From CAVVMA01 sp963788205 (GTDB taxonomy: Bacteria > Desulfobacterota > Binatia > Binatales > Binataceae): a DNA stretch of 64,000 bases. The stretch is taken from contig CAWBGG010000006.1 in NCBI GenBank assembly GCA_963788205.1, positions 62,001 to 126,000 of the forward strand. Direction: 5' to 3'. The notes beneath the pieces are model-generated. The model worked only from the letters and a program-made list of their open reading frames with translations. It had not been told where the DNA came from and ran no database searches. Below, in pieces: positions 26,663-36,639 of the stretch. Every line of letters begins with the position of its first letter. Position 1 is the stretch's first letter. The position numbers and the translations under genes are program-made.

Positions 26663-29600
26663 ATGCGGCGGAAAATGAAACAGACTGTCGGCGGCCATAT
26701 TATGGGCATAAGATCTGCCGGCGCCGTCGCGAAGGCTTTCGCGCTGGGTCTGTGTGCGGTCGCGCTCGCCGGTCTGATGGTGGTGCTGGCTTGGCCGGCG
26801 GGGGCTCAGCCGCAGTCGCGATCGGGGATTCGGGCGGAAGTCGGCGGTCCCGATCCGGCGCCCGTCCCGGCGATATACGTGGCGAATTTGGGCAGCAATG
26901 GCCTCCCTAGCAGCGTCACAGTCTATCCGCTGGGCATCACCGGCAACGTTGCCCCGCTCACGGCGATCATGGGCAGCCTGACGGGGTTGAATGCTCCCTC
27001 CGGGATCGCCGTAGATAGCAGCGGCAACATCTACGTGGCGAATCGGGGCGCCAATAGCGTGACGGTCTACGGGGCGGCCAGCAACGGCAACGCACCCCCC
27101 GGCATCACGATTTCCGGCGGCAACACCGGGCTCTCCAGTCCGGTGGGGATAGCGTTGGACGCCAGCAGCAACATCTATGTGGCGAATCAGGGCGCCAATA
27201 GCGTGACGGTCTACGCGGCAGGCAGCTACGGCAACATTACGCCCACGACCACGATCGCGGGCAGCAACACCGAGCTTTCCAGTCCCGAGGAGATCGCGGT
27301 CGACGGCAACGCCAACATCTATGTCGTGAATTCCACCGGCGTTTCGGGTAGCACCGTGACGGTCTACGCGCCGGGCAGCAACGGCAACGACCCTCCCATC
27401 GCCACGATCCAGGGCAGCAGACTCTTCGTTCTATGGAGTAGCGCTGGACAGCAGCGCCAACATCTACGTTACGAAACCCTTCTTCATCGGCGAGTACGTG
27501 CCATACCTGGCGGGCAGCAACGCCCTCGCCGCGCCTACCGGCGGGATTGGCGGCCTCAAGACCGGACTCAACAATCCTCTCGGGATCGCGCTCGACAGCG
27601 GCAGCAACATCTACGTCACGGACTCCGGCGCCGTGGTCGAGTATGCGGCCGGCAGCAACGGCAACGTCTCGTCCGTCGGTGCGATCAGCGGGCAATCTAC
27701 AGGCCTGAGCTTGCCGGCGGCCGTGGCTATCGGCCCCTACGCGCTGCCGTCTCCGCCGACCCTGCCACCGCCGGCACAAGCGTTGTTCGTGGCCAACGCC
27801 AGTTTGAACAGCGTCACGGCATTTCCGCTGGGTGGCGGCGGCGACGTCTCGCCGCTTGCGGCGATTGCGGGCAGCGCCACCGGGCTTTCCTTCCCGGAGG
27901 ATGTCGCCATCGACGGCAACGGTGGAATCTACGTGACCAACTCCGGGAACAACAGCGTGACGGTCTATCCGGCGGGCGGCAACGGCAACGTCGCGCCCAG
28001 CGCCACGATCGTCGGCGACAACACCGGACTTAACGATCCCTTCGGCATCGCCGTCGATAGCAGCCGCAACATCTACGTCGCGAATGATCTCGACGTTGGG
28101 GGTACGGTGACCGTATATGCGGCCGGAAGCAACGGGAACATTACGCCCACCGACACGATCGCGGGCGGTTTGACCCTGCTTTCCAGTCCGGCCGGGATAG
28201 CGCTCGACAAGAGCGCCGACATCTTCGTCACGAACTCCGGCAGCGACGCCGTGACCGTTTACCCCGCGGGCAGTAACGGCAACATCGCGCCCAGCGCTAC
28301 GATCATGGGCGACCTCACCGGGCTCGAGGATCCGGCCGGGATAGCTCTGGACAGCGACGACAACCTCTACGTGGTGGCGCCGGTCGATACGCTGATGGTC
28401 TATCCGGCGGGGAGCAACGGCAACATCGCACCCAGCGCCACAATCGTCGGAGGCAACACCGGACTCAACGCCCCCCTCGCGATAGCCGTCGACGCCAGCA
28501 TGAACATCTACGTTGCGAATGCCGGCCCCAACCTGGGGGTCTATGCGGCAGGCGGCAACGGCAATGTGCCGCCCGCTGCCACGATCAGCGGCCCATCCGC
28601 CGAGCTTGGGGGGCCCGTAGGATGGCCCCAGGGAATAACGATCGGCCGGTTTGTTCCGGCGCCAACTCCCACGCCCACGCCGACCGCGGGGCCACCGACA
28701 CCTACGCCCACACCCATCCCGACGCAGACGCCCACCCCCACCCCCACCCCCACCCCCACCCCCACGCCGACGCCAACACCTACTCCTACACCCACTCCAA
28801 CCCCGACCCCGACGCCTACTCCAACGCCAACGCCGACATTTACTCCAACGCCGACGCCGACACCGACACCGACACCCACTCCAACCCCGACGCCTACACC
28901 TACGCCTGCTCCGACCCCGACTCCGACTCCGACTCCAACACCTACTGCCACACCGACACCGACGCCTACACCTACGCCTACTCCGACCCCGACTCCGACA
29001 CCTAGTCCCACTCCAACACCGACGCCGACACCCACTCCGACGCCGACTCCAACACCTACTCCGACCCCGACTCCGACGCCGACTCCAACACCTACTGCCA
29101 CACCGACACCGACGCCTACTCCAACGCCAACGCCAACGCCGACACCGACACCGACTCCAACACCTACCGCCACACCGACGCCGACACCTACTCCGACCGC
29201 GACCCCGACGCCGACTCCTACTCCTACTTCCAGGCCGACGGCTACTCCGACGCCGATGGCCAGTCCCACACCGACGCCGACGCCCAACCCGACACCCACT
29301 CCAGCGCCGACAGCTAGCGAACTAGCACCGTCGCCCACGCCCACTTCGGTTCCGACCGCGGTGCCGACGCCGTCACCAACCGCGTCGCCGAGCTTCCTGT
29401 CGATCACGCCGCCATCCGTGAGCTTTGAGAACGTGGGGGTCAACACCACCGCCAGCGCCACGATCAAGCTCAAGAACCTCGGCAAGAACAAGCTCTCCGG
29501 GTCTTTGAGCAATAGCGGGCTGAGTGGAACGTCGTTCAGCCTGGCAGCAGGCTTGGGAAATTTTCATCTGACTCGCAATCAGACCAAGGTGGTGACGATC

Positions 29601-30014
29601 AAGTTCAGGCCGACCGCGCCGGTTGCGTCCTCCGGCAGCATCACCATCACGAGCAACGATCCGGCCAATGGGGCGGTGCAGATCGGGGTAAGCGGGACAG
29701 GCGTGGCGGGCCTGCTGTCGGTACAGTCCGCGCTCAACTTTCCGACCCTGAAAGTGGATCAGAGCAAGTCGCTCAAGTTCGCGATTGAGAACATCGGGCT
29801 GGGCGTGCTGGACGGCAGCATCGACACCAGCGGATTGACGGCGCCTTTCAGCGCCACCGGCGGCAGTTTCACCCTGGCCAGCGGCAGGAGCCGGGTCGTA
29901 ACCGTCAAGTTCGCACCGTCAGCGGTGGGCATGTTCCAGCAGACGATTACGATCACCAGCAACGGCGCTGATCCCGCTAACGCGTCAGTTGTGATCACCG
30001 GTAGCGGGCGCTAG
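26663..30014 (+). CDS. Secreted double-propeller protein with Pro-Thr linker and Ig-like domains (frameshifted)
   Basis: About 1,116 residues if one extra base near 27420-27426 is removed; both flanking frames encode the same repeat. A signal peptide (cleavage after PAGAQ) is followed by 12 copies of a ~45-residue NHL-like repeat with consensus IYVAN.G.NSVTVY.AGSNGN and GIA(L/V)D. They fall into two blocks of six, separated by a linker with PPTLPPPAQ, suggesting two six-bladed propellers. Then come about 220 residues of Pro-Thr repeats, and two Ig-like domains of the ASH/choice-of-anchor D type (SITPPSVSFENVGVN...FRPTAP...ITSNDP; second copy ends ITSN). Probably surface-exposed; the ligand is unknown. 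Confidence 0.75.
28655..29390 (+). repeat. Pro-Thr codon tandem-repeat tract
   Basis: The DNA is an imperfect hexanucleotide array (CCNACN, encoding Pro-Thr) of roughly 730 bp inside the secreted protein gene. Third positions vary, so it is not a simple microsatellite, but its near-periodicity makes slippage and assembly collapse possible. Long reverse-strand ORFs here are artefacts of the repeat. Confidence 0.9.
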
Positions 30015-30108
30015 ATGCTAAAGGTCCCTCGGAGGAGTGCACCATCAATTTGCTCGGCGCTAGTTCTCGGTAACGACAGGGTCTAGCGCGCGGGGCCGAG
30101 TCAACAGA

Positions 30109-31422
30109 TCACCCGGAGGAGTCGTTGCGGTCCCCGGTGAACGTCCGTGTCTCATCATCGTACGCGAAAAGTTCGGCGTATCTTCCCCAACCAATGACAG
30201 CTCGTAGAGTCTTCTCCGCATCGTTCGGGTTCAGATGGTCCTCAAGCTCGGGCTCGAATCTTTCTCGAGGGGCCCGATGGCCCTCGCGCTCGTCGAGGAT
30301 GTGGCGAATGTGGGCTGCGAGCGGTACGAATCGGAGCAGATGCTCCCTGAACAGCCGCTTGCGTTCCTCCGTCTCGATCTGGCCGAATACACGGCCCGCA
30401 GCAGTCAACTTGATTGCGCCGTCCTTGAGTTCAGCGAACTCCAGGATGTGAAGGGCCTCGGCGATGAGAAAGAGGTCGCCAATGTCCAGGGCGAGCGCGC
30501 CGGCGATCGTGGCCAGCTCGGCGGTCCCATTGTAAGGTGGCGAAGCCAGCGCTTCTATGAACCCGCCGATTCGATTGCTCGAAACCGGGGGCAGCGGCTG
30601 CACCAACCCGCCGTGAAGCTGTTTCAGAGCGCCGAGTGACTCGATCGTGCGCGACGTGAGAATCGAATAAAACTCGTCAACAATGTCATGAAACTCGGTA
30701 TCCAGCCGGTTGCGCGGATGCGGCAAGGGAACCGGGATCTCGGCGGCTATGCGCCCGGGATTTGAGGAGAGGACGAGGATCCGATCACACATCATGACCG
30801 CTTCTTCGATGTTGTGAGTTACCAGCAGCAGCGATTTGGTGGGAAGCTCGTGTTCAATCCATAGATCGAGGAAGTCGGTCCGTAGCGTCTCGGCCGTCAA
30901 TACGTCGAGGGCCGAAAACGGCTCATCCATAAGAAGCAAAACCGGCTGGATTACGATCGCCCGCGCAAAGCCAACCCGTTGGCGCATTCCGCCTGACAGC
31001 TCACGCGGGTAAGCTGACTGGAAACCATCGAGGCCAATAAGATCGATCGCGGACATTGCCCGGCGGCGCGCTTCATCGCGAGCCAAACCGAGTGCATCGA
31101 GGCCGGCCTCCACGTTCTCGAGCACGGTAAGCCAAGGGAATAGCGCAAAGCTCTGAAATACGACTGCAATGCCTTCGGCTGGCGCAGACAACGGCGTCCC
31201 GCGATAAAGCACATGCCCGGAAGTCGGCTTGATAAGCCCTCCCGCGATGCGCAGCAGGGTTGACTTCCCCGAGCCTGAACGGCCGAGCAAGCCGAGCATC
31301 TCGCCTTCTCGCATTGTCAGGTTGATATCGGCCAGCACGGGCAACGGTTCGCCGGATGGTTTGGCGAAAGCCTTGCAGACCGTGCGCATTTCGAGGATCG
31401 GGCTATTGGCCGGAGCCGGCAT
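30109..31422 (-). CDS. NitT/TauT-type ABC importer ATPase with C-terminal AAA-associated domain
   Basis: 437 residues. The nucleotide-binding domain (residues 1-250) has Walker A GRSGSGKST, signature LSGGMRQR, Walker B LLLMDEPFSALD and the H-loop VTHNIEEA. About 170 extra residues follow, with IGGFIEALASPPYNG and EERKRLFREHLL, matching the AAA_assoc_C domain seen in some nitrate/sulfonate-type ATPases. It is 9 bp downstream of the permease gene, so the two form one system. No substrate-binding protein is adjacent. Substrate unknown. Confidence 0.9.
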   Translation of the reverse strand: MPAPANSPILEMRTVCKAFAKPSGEPLPVLADINLTMREGEMLGLLGRSGSGKSTLLRIAGGLIKPTSGHVLYRGTPLSAPAEGIAVVFQSFALFPWLTVLENVEAGLDALGLARDEARRRAMSAIDLIGLDGFQSAYPRELSGGMRQRVGFARAIVIQPVLLLMDEPFSALDVLTAETLRTDFLDLWIEHELPTKSLLLVTHNIEEAVMMCDRILVLSSNPGRIAAEIPVPLPHPRNRLDTEFHDIVDEFYSILTSRTIESLGALKQLHGGLVQPLPPVSSNRIGGFIEALASPPYNGTAELATIAGALALDIGDLFLIAEALHILEFAELKDGAIKLTAAGRVFGQIETEERKRLFREHLLRFVPLAAHIRHILDEREGHRAPRERFEPELEDHLNPNDAEKTLRAVIGWGRYAELFAYDDETRTFTGDRNDSSG

Positions 31423-31431
31423 CAGTTGCTC

Positions 31432-33168
31432 TCAATCGAGCCGTGTCCGCCGTTCGGCAAGGGCGTAGAGCGGCCGCCAGATAAGCCGGTTCATCGTGAT
31501 GACAAACACTGACATAACGGCGACGCCGAGCGCGATGCGCGGGTAGTCCCCCGCTTCGGTCATCCGTGCGATGTAGGCGCCGAGCCCCGAGCCGCTCAGT
31601 CTGGTTGGTCCCCAACTAACTGCCTCCGAGACGATACTCGCGTTCCAGGCCCCGCCGGAAGCCGTGATTGCTCCGGTCACGTAATAAGGAAAGATTCCCG
31701 GGAGCATCACCTCCCGCCACCAGTGCCAGCCCCGGATACGGAAGCTCGCCGCGGCCTCTCTGAAATCGCTCGGAAAGGCGCTGGCGCCCGCGATAACATT
31801 GAACAAGATGTACCACTGCGTCCCGAGAATCATCAGCGGAGTGAGCCAGATCTTGGGTGCGAGGGCAAACCGGACGATTAGAAATACCGCGATTGGAAAG
31901 AGGAGATTTGCCGGAAAGGCGGCAAGAAACTGTGCGATCGGCTGGACCTTCTCGGCCAGCTTCGGCCGCAGTCCGACGCCAACACCGATCGGGACCCAGA
32001 TTACAGTCGCCAGAGCGATCAGGATCACAACGCGAAGCAGAGTGAGGACTCCATTACTGAGAGCGATGGTAACATCACCCCAGGACAACTCGGGTTCGGC
32101 AAATTGCACGAGCTTCCATCCCGTATATGCGACCGAGCCGAAGATGGAACCGTACCAAGCCATATCAATCGCCCGGTGCGGCGGCCTCCAGGTGCGTAGC
32201 CAACGAGGTCTTAAGGGGAGAGCGAGCCGGGCTCGCGCAGCCATCTGAAGGGCCCTCCCGATCGGTTCCCCAAGCACTCGAACCAGGCTCGCCCCGCGAA
32301 ACAGGTCAAGCACCCAGCTCCTCGGCACGACCTGGGCTGCGGTTTGTTCAAACCGGAACTTGTCGGCCCAGGCCACCAGCGGACGAAAGAGCAGTTGATC
32401 GTAGATAAGGATCGTAATCGTCATCGCGAGGATGGCCCAGCCAACCGCGGCGAGGTTGCGCTGCTGGATGGCGAGCGCGACATAGGATCCGACGCCGGGA
32501 AGTGCGATTTGGATGTTGCCGACGGAGATGGCTTCGGAGGCGACGACAAAAAACCAGCCGCCAGACATCGACATCATCATGTTCCAGACCAGCCCTGGCA
32601 TGGCGAAGGGCACCTCCAGCCTCCAAAATCGCTGCCAGCCGGAGAAGCGGAAACTGCGGCTTGCCTCCTCGAGATCGGTCGGAATGGTTATCAGCGACTG
32701 ATAGAAACTGAACGCCATGTTCCAGGCTTGGGCGGTAAAGATGGCGAAGATCGCGGCAAGCTCCGGTCCCAGCGAAGTGCCGGGAAAAAGTGAGACGAAG
32801 AAGACGACCGTAAAGGAGAGATAGCCGAGCACCGGCACCGATTGCAGAACGTCCAGCAACGGTATCAGCACCGTTTCGGCCCGGCGACTCTTGGCCGCCG
32901 GCGTGGCGTAGGCAAACGTAAAGATTAGCGAGGCTACGAGCGCGGCCAGCATGCGCACGGTTGTGCGGAGAGCATAGACCGGCAGAAGGGCCGGTGAGAG
33001 GGAAATCCTCGGCGGTCGGATGGTGACGAAGGGTGCCACCATCTCATGGGCGCCGGATCCGAGGAGGATCACGATCCCGAGCACCAGCAGCATGGCGACG
33101 GCATCCCGCCAACTCGGGATGCGCTGGTGCCACGCTCTTCCGATCAGAATCTCGGCATGCTGCTCCAC
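31432..33168 (-). CDS. Fused dual ABC permease (NitT/TauT-like)
   Basis: 578 residues containing two BPD_transp_1-like halves in one chain, about residues 20-290 and 330-578. Each half has its own EAA-loop-like segment (LEEASRSFRFSGWQRFWRLEVPFAMPG, and FREAAASFRIRGWHWWREVMLPG), where the ATPase docks. Most systems use two separate copies of one permease; here the dimer is built into one protein, with a linker carrying WLRTWRPPHRAIDMAW. Starts at ATG 33168. Inner membrane. Confidence 0.88.
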   Translation of the reverse strand: MEQHAEILIGRAWHQRIPSWRDAVAMLLVLGIVILLGSGAHEMVAPFVTIRPPRISLSPALLPVYALRTTVRMLAALVASLIFTFAYATPAAKSRRAETVLIPLLDVLQSVPVLGYLSFTVVFFVSLFPGTSLGPELAAIFAIFTAQAWNMAFSFYQSLITIPTDLEEASRSFRFSGWQRFWRLEVPFAMPGLVWNMMMSMSGGWFFVVASEAISVGNIQIALPGVGSYVALAIQQRNLAAVGWAILAMTITILIYDQLLFRPLVAWADKFRFEQTAAQVVPRSWVLDLFRGASLVRVLGEPIGRALQMAARARLALPLRPRWLRTWRPPHRAIDMAWYGSIFGSVAYTGWKLVQFAEPELSWGDVTIALSNGVLTLLRVVILIALATVIWVPIGVGVGLRPKLAEKVQPIAQFLAAFPANLLFPIAVFLIVRFALAPKIWLTPLMILGTQWYILFNVIAGASAFPSDFREAAASFRIRGWHWWREVMLPGIFPYYVTGAITASGGAWNASIVSEAVSWGPTRLSGSGLGAYIARMTEAGDYPRIALGVAVMSVFVITMNRLIWRPLYALAERRTRLD

Positions 33169-33338
33169 GCTTTCGCCTTCCCGACAGTCGCGGATGAATT
33201 AGTCTCGCAATTCGAGCAGCCTGATCGTCCTGGATCAACCGTTGAGGATCGTAGGCGCGTGTTCAGAAGACATCGCAATTCTCCAAAAGGGGCCGTTTCA
33301 GCAGTATAATCGACAAACCAACTCGGGCGGTCGGTTAT

Positions 33339-34118
33339 TCATTTACATGCGCCGCGCTCAATCCAGCGGATTGCGAATTGGTCGGGCCGCATGATGCTTT
33401 GGTCAATTTCCAGAATGGATATCGGCGCTTCGACGAGGTCTGGGCTCGCGGCGATTTCCATTTCGACAAATTTCTTCGCGGCCAAAGGCGCCCCCATTTT
33501 CTCCCAGTCTTTGTGGACGCTGATGTACTTGGCTATCGCCTCAGTGACGCCCGCAAGGAGTCCCCGGTGGCTTTGGGGGTTATCTGTGATTTCATCCCTC
33601 ACGACCCGAACGGTTCCGTCACGTTGAATTTGGAAGCCACGGACAAATACCGAAAGGCGGCGGTTTTCGATGCCGGCAAAAAGCACATCAATGAAATCTC
33701 CGCTCGTCACCGCGCTCGCATAGTGAGCGGACTCGTGATCGTGCAGATATTGGACAAGCCTAATAGTTGGGGCATTGGCAAGCTGAACAAAAGCGTCAGC
33801 TTTCTGTCGCAAATCACCAGGCTGGTTACAGGCATCGGTTGCCAGTTCCTGAAGGTCAAAGTGCGGAAAGGTTTTTGTGAACTGGCCTGCCATCGAAAAT
33901 ACGCAGTTCGCGGTATCGATGATTTTGCACTGCTTCGTCCTGGTCTGCGCATCTTCGTGGCGGACAAGGCTGTCCGCAGCCAGAATTATTCGATGGTGTT
34001 GGCGGTCGATTAGCCCAACGATCGAGGTAGCGAGGCCCGACGAGGGCCACAGCAATGTTACAAGAATCTCAAATGCAAGCGCCGAAACGATGAAAGTTGG
34101 ACGGCGTTGACCAAGCAT
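33339..34118 (-). CDS. Secreted proteasome-like Ntn-hydrolase candidate
   Basis: 259 residues. A signal peptide ending SSGLA leaves a mature N-terminus TSIVGLIDRQHHRIILAADS. That begins with Thr, as proteasome beta subunits do, and carries the same AADS strand; a Lys (QCKI) lies 16 residues after the Asp, exactly the Asp17-Lys33 spacing of the proteasome active site. The rest (SMAGQFTK, LQKADAFVQLANAPTIRL-like helices) fits the alpha-beta-beta-alpha sandwich. It stands alone. The assignment is from motif spacing, not from a search. Confidence 0.6.
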   Translation of the reverse strand: MLGQRRPTFIVSALAFEILVTLLWPSSGLATSIVGLIDRQHHRIILAADSLVRHEDAQTRTKQCKIIDTANCVFSMAGQFTKTFPHFDLQELATDACNQPGDLRQKADAFVQLANAPTIRLVQYLHDHESAHYASAVTSGDFIDVLFAGIENRRLSVFVRGFQIQRDGTVRVVRDEITDNPQSHRGLLAGVTEAIAKYISVHKDWEKMGAPLAAKKFVEMEIAASPDLVEAPISILEIDQSIMRPDQFAIRWIERGACK

Positions 34119-34349
34119 CGGGAGGTTGGCGAGATCGCTCTCACCCTCCCCCTTTAGTTGGACCGTACAGGAGGATCAACGGCCCGACGCGCCAACATGC
34201 CTCAATGTGAGGTTCGCGACAAGCCGCTGAGAGCGGAATTATTCACAAGGCATCCAGGGGTGGGGGAGGTGGGTAGACCGGGTTCACTTCGCCCGAGCGG
34301 CGGTTTGACCCCTCGCGTAAAATACAAATGATTCTGAATCGTGGTATGC

Positions 34350-34484
34350 TCGCCGGATTGGAAGGCCGTGAAGCGCGTCCAACCTTCGGGAGCGACGAAG
34401 ACGTGCAAGGGTGCGCGCTACAGGAAACCCCCGCACCGGGGGCGGCGCGACGCGAATGCCGTGAAGGAGTTAAGGAGTGTTAAC
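34350..34484 (+). promoter_or_regulatory. Structured 5' leader upstream of the cytochrome cluster
   Basis: TGGTATGCT just upstream (near 34342-34350) matches an extended -10 box. The following ~130 nt can fold: CGCGTC pairs with a distant GACGCG to close the structure, CTTCG with CGAAG makes an inner hairpin, and CCCCC-GCAC-GGGGG another. AAGGAG lies 8-13 bp before the start codon at 34485. I cannot match it to a known riboswitch class. Confidence 0.35.
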
Positions 34485-34904
34485 ATGAGAGTCGATTGGC
34501 GGCCGGTTATTGCGCTGCTTCTCCTGGCATATATCGCAGGTCCAGAACTCGCACTCGCCGAGGACACTGCCAAACGCGACTATGTCGTCTACTGTTCGAT
34601 TTGCCACGGTACCGATGGCCGCGGGAATGGCCCGGCGGTAGAGGTCATCCCCGGGCCCAAACCGGCCGACCTTACCGGCTTAGCCAAGACTCATCAGGGG
34701 AAATTCCCCGATGACGAGGTTCGCAAGATCATCGATGGACGAAAGCCGCTACCCGGCCACAACGACTGGGACCTCACCAATATGCCGCTGTGGGGTATGC
34801 AGTTCCAACAAGAAGGCAAGGAGTTCTCGCCCGAAAGCGAATCCAGGGTTCAGCGCAGAATAGACGCGCTCGTTGCCTACATCCGATCCATCCAGCGTGA
34901 CTAG
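34485..34904 (+). CDS. Periplasmic monoheme c-type cytochrome
   Basis: 139 residues from ATG 34485, with AAGGAG upstream. A signal peptide ending LALAE precedes the heme-binding CSICH at residues 37-41 (Cys-x-x-Cys-His). The following GTDGRGNGPAVE stretch is typical of class I cytochromes, and MPLWGMQF supplies candidate axial Met ligands. First gene of a five-gene cluster running to 39988. Probably passes electrons in the periplasm. Confidence 0.92.
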   Translation: MRVDWRPVIALLLLAYIAGPELALAEDTAKRDYVVYCSICHGTDGRGNGPAVEVIPGPKPADLTGLAKTHQGKFPDDEVRKIIDGRKPLPGHNDWDLTNMPLWGMQFQQEGKEFSPESESRVQRRIDALVAYIRSIQRD

Positions 34905-36518
34905 CAAGCAACCCTCGCTTGCAGCGATTCTTCGCTGCTGTCATTGCCGAAAATGCGATCTGTGTGATCGCGGCTTCCTGGTCGAGGAATTCTCGCTTTC
35001 TCTCCAGGGGACCACGGGGGCATCGCGCAGGATTCATCGAGCGATTCTCGCCGCGGTTGTATCTGTGCTTTTGTTCGGCGCGCCCAGGCCGGTTGCGCGG
35101 GCAGCGGTGACAGCCGCCTGTTCCGCCTCCGAATCGAGCGGCGAATATTGCGTGGGCGCATCCAAGCGCGAAATCACGCCGAGTTCACCGGTCTATCTCG
35201 GGGGTTACGGCTTCGGTCCCGTAAGGCTATCGACCGGGGTCAGGAATCCCATCTACGCGCGCGCAATCGCGATCTCGCGCGGTGAACGGACCGCGGTCTT
35301 CTGCGCGATCGACACGCAAGGGCATTTCCTCGCCTACCAGGAGGGCGGCGCGCGCTATGGCTGTGCAGACATCCGCCGGCGGGTATCGAATGACGCCGGC
35401 ATTCCCGAACGCGCCATAATCATCGCCAGCACGCACGATCATTCCGGACCCGACGACATTGGAGTGTGGGGCGGCTTACCACCGGAATACCTGAACTTCG
35501 CTGCCGACCAGACCGTCGCCGCAATCGAATCGGCACTGCGCGACGAACGGCGGCATCTTTGTACTCCGGCGAAATCGATACCGGGCCGTCCCATCTTCTG
35601 AGAAGCATGCTCGCCGCGTATCCGCTCGACACCAAGTTGCGCGTGCTGTTCGCGAAGGGTTCCGACGGCGCGCCGTTTGCGACGCTGATCAACTTCAGCG
35701 CGCATGTAACCGGGCTCGGTAAGGACAATACGCTGATCTCGCCCGATTGGCCTGCCGCGGCTGTGGAAGCTGTCGAGAAAGCCCACCCCAATTCGACCGC
35801 ACTCGTCATGGTCGCCTCCGTAGGGCGTACCCAGCCCGATCTGAAAGCGATCGGAGCCCGAGGGCCTTTCACCGCTGAAAGCTACGGCGCAACCGTCGCC
35901 AGGCTCGCTCTTGAAGCCGAGGCGCAGGCGGCGAAAATCGACGGCCCGATCGCGACCGCCGAAACCATCCTCGAAGAGCCAGCCGATAATCTCGTGCTGG
36001 CGAGCCTGATGACCAACGGGAAGGCCGGTGTCAACCGCGTGATGCGCTCGAATCGCGAACCCTATATGGCGGACGGCAAAATACGCACGCTGGTGGGCGC
36101 GGTGCGAATCGGCCAGCTCTTCTTCGCCGCGGTGCCGGGCGAGTCCTTTCCCGAAACGCAAATCACGATGGAAACGCGCGTGGCCGCGCAAGCGCATTAC
36201 CTATTCTCGCTTGCCGAGGATCAGCTCGGCTACGATCCGCCGCCTTACGAGGTGGGCATGATCGAGTTTGCAAGCCCGTTCGACGAGGGGCTGTTCATCA
36301 TCAACCCTCGCTTCGGCGCGGACGTTACACGCGCGCTGCTTGTCGAAGCACGCGAACTCGGCTTTGCCGTCTCCGACACAAGCTACACCGGTGATGAGGG
36401 CCGGGAAGCACGGGGCCTGGTTGATTCAGTGGAGGGGGTGATCGGCAGCGTGGAGGAGCCGCTGGTCAGGCGGCTCGTCCTGCTGGCGCTCTGGCTAGGA
36501 TACGACCGCTTTCACTGA
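34897..36518 (+). CDS. Neutral/alkaline ceramidase-like hydrolase (frameshifted)
   Basis: About 540 residues when a missing base near 35550 is supplied; start GTG 34897, overlapping the upstream cytochrome by 8 bases, is uncertain. A hydrophobic stretch (AILAAVVSVLLFGA) suggests export. VGASKREITP...YLGGYGFGP, IASTHDHSGPD (metal-binding histidines) and FAAVPGESFPE match the neutral ceramidase/alkaline non-lysosomal family, zinc amidases. After the frame break the frame continues LYSGEIDTGPSHLLRSM to the end. The natural substrate is not known, and bacterial members are often not ceramidases. Confidence 0.75.
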
Positions 36519-36639
36519 ACGGGGCGCACTCGGCGCGCCCTGGCGCGGTTCACTTGAGTCCCCTACAAGTGGACCGCAGAATGTGGCATGGTCCTCTTGT
36601 CAGCTAATCGCTAGGCAGGTTCGCACCAGGAGGAGAGCA

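Noticed and set aside
28655..29390. CRISPR-like array
   Set aside because: There are no constant repeats with unique spacers; this is a coding repeat.
28541..29512. Long reverse-strand frame rich in Val-Gly repeats
   Set aside because: It is the complement of the Pro-Thr codon tract and has no start context or domain.
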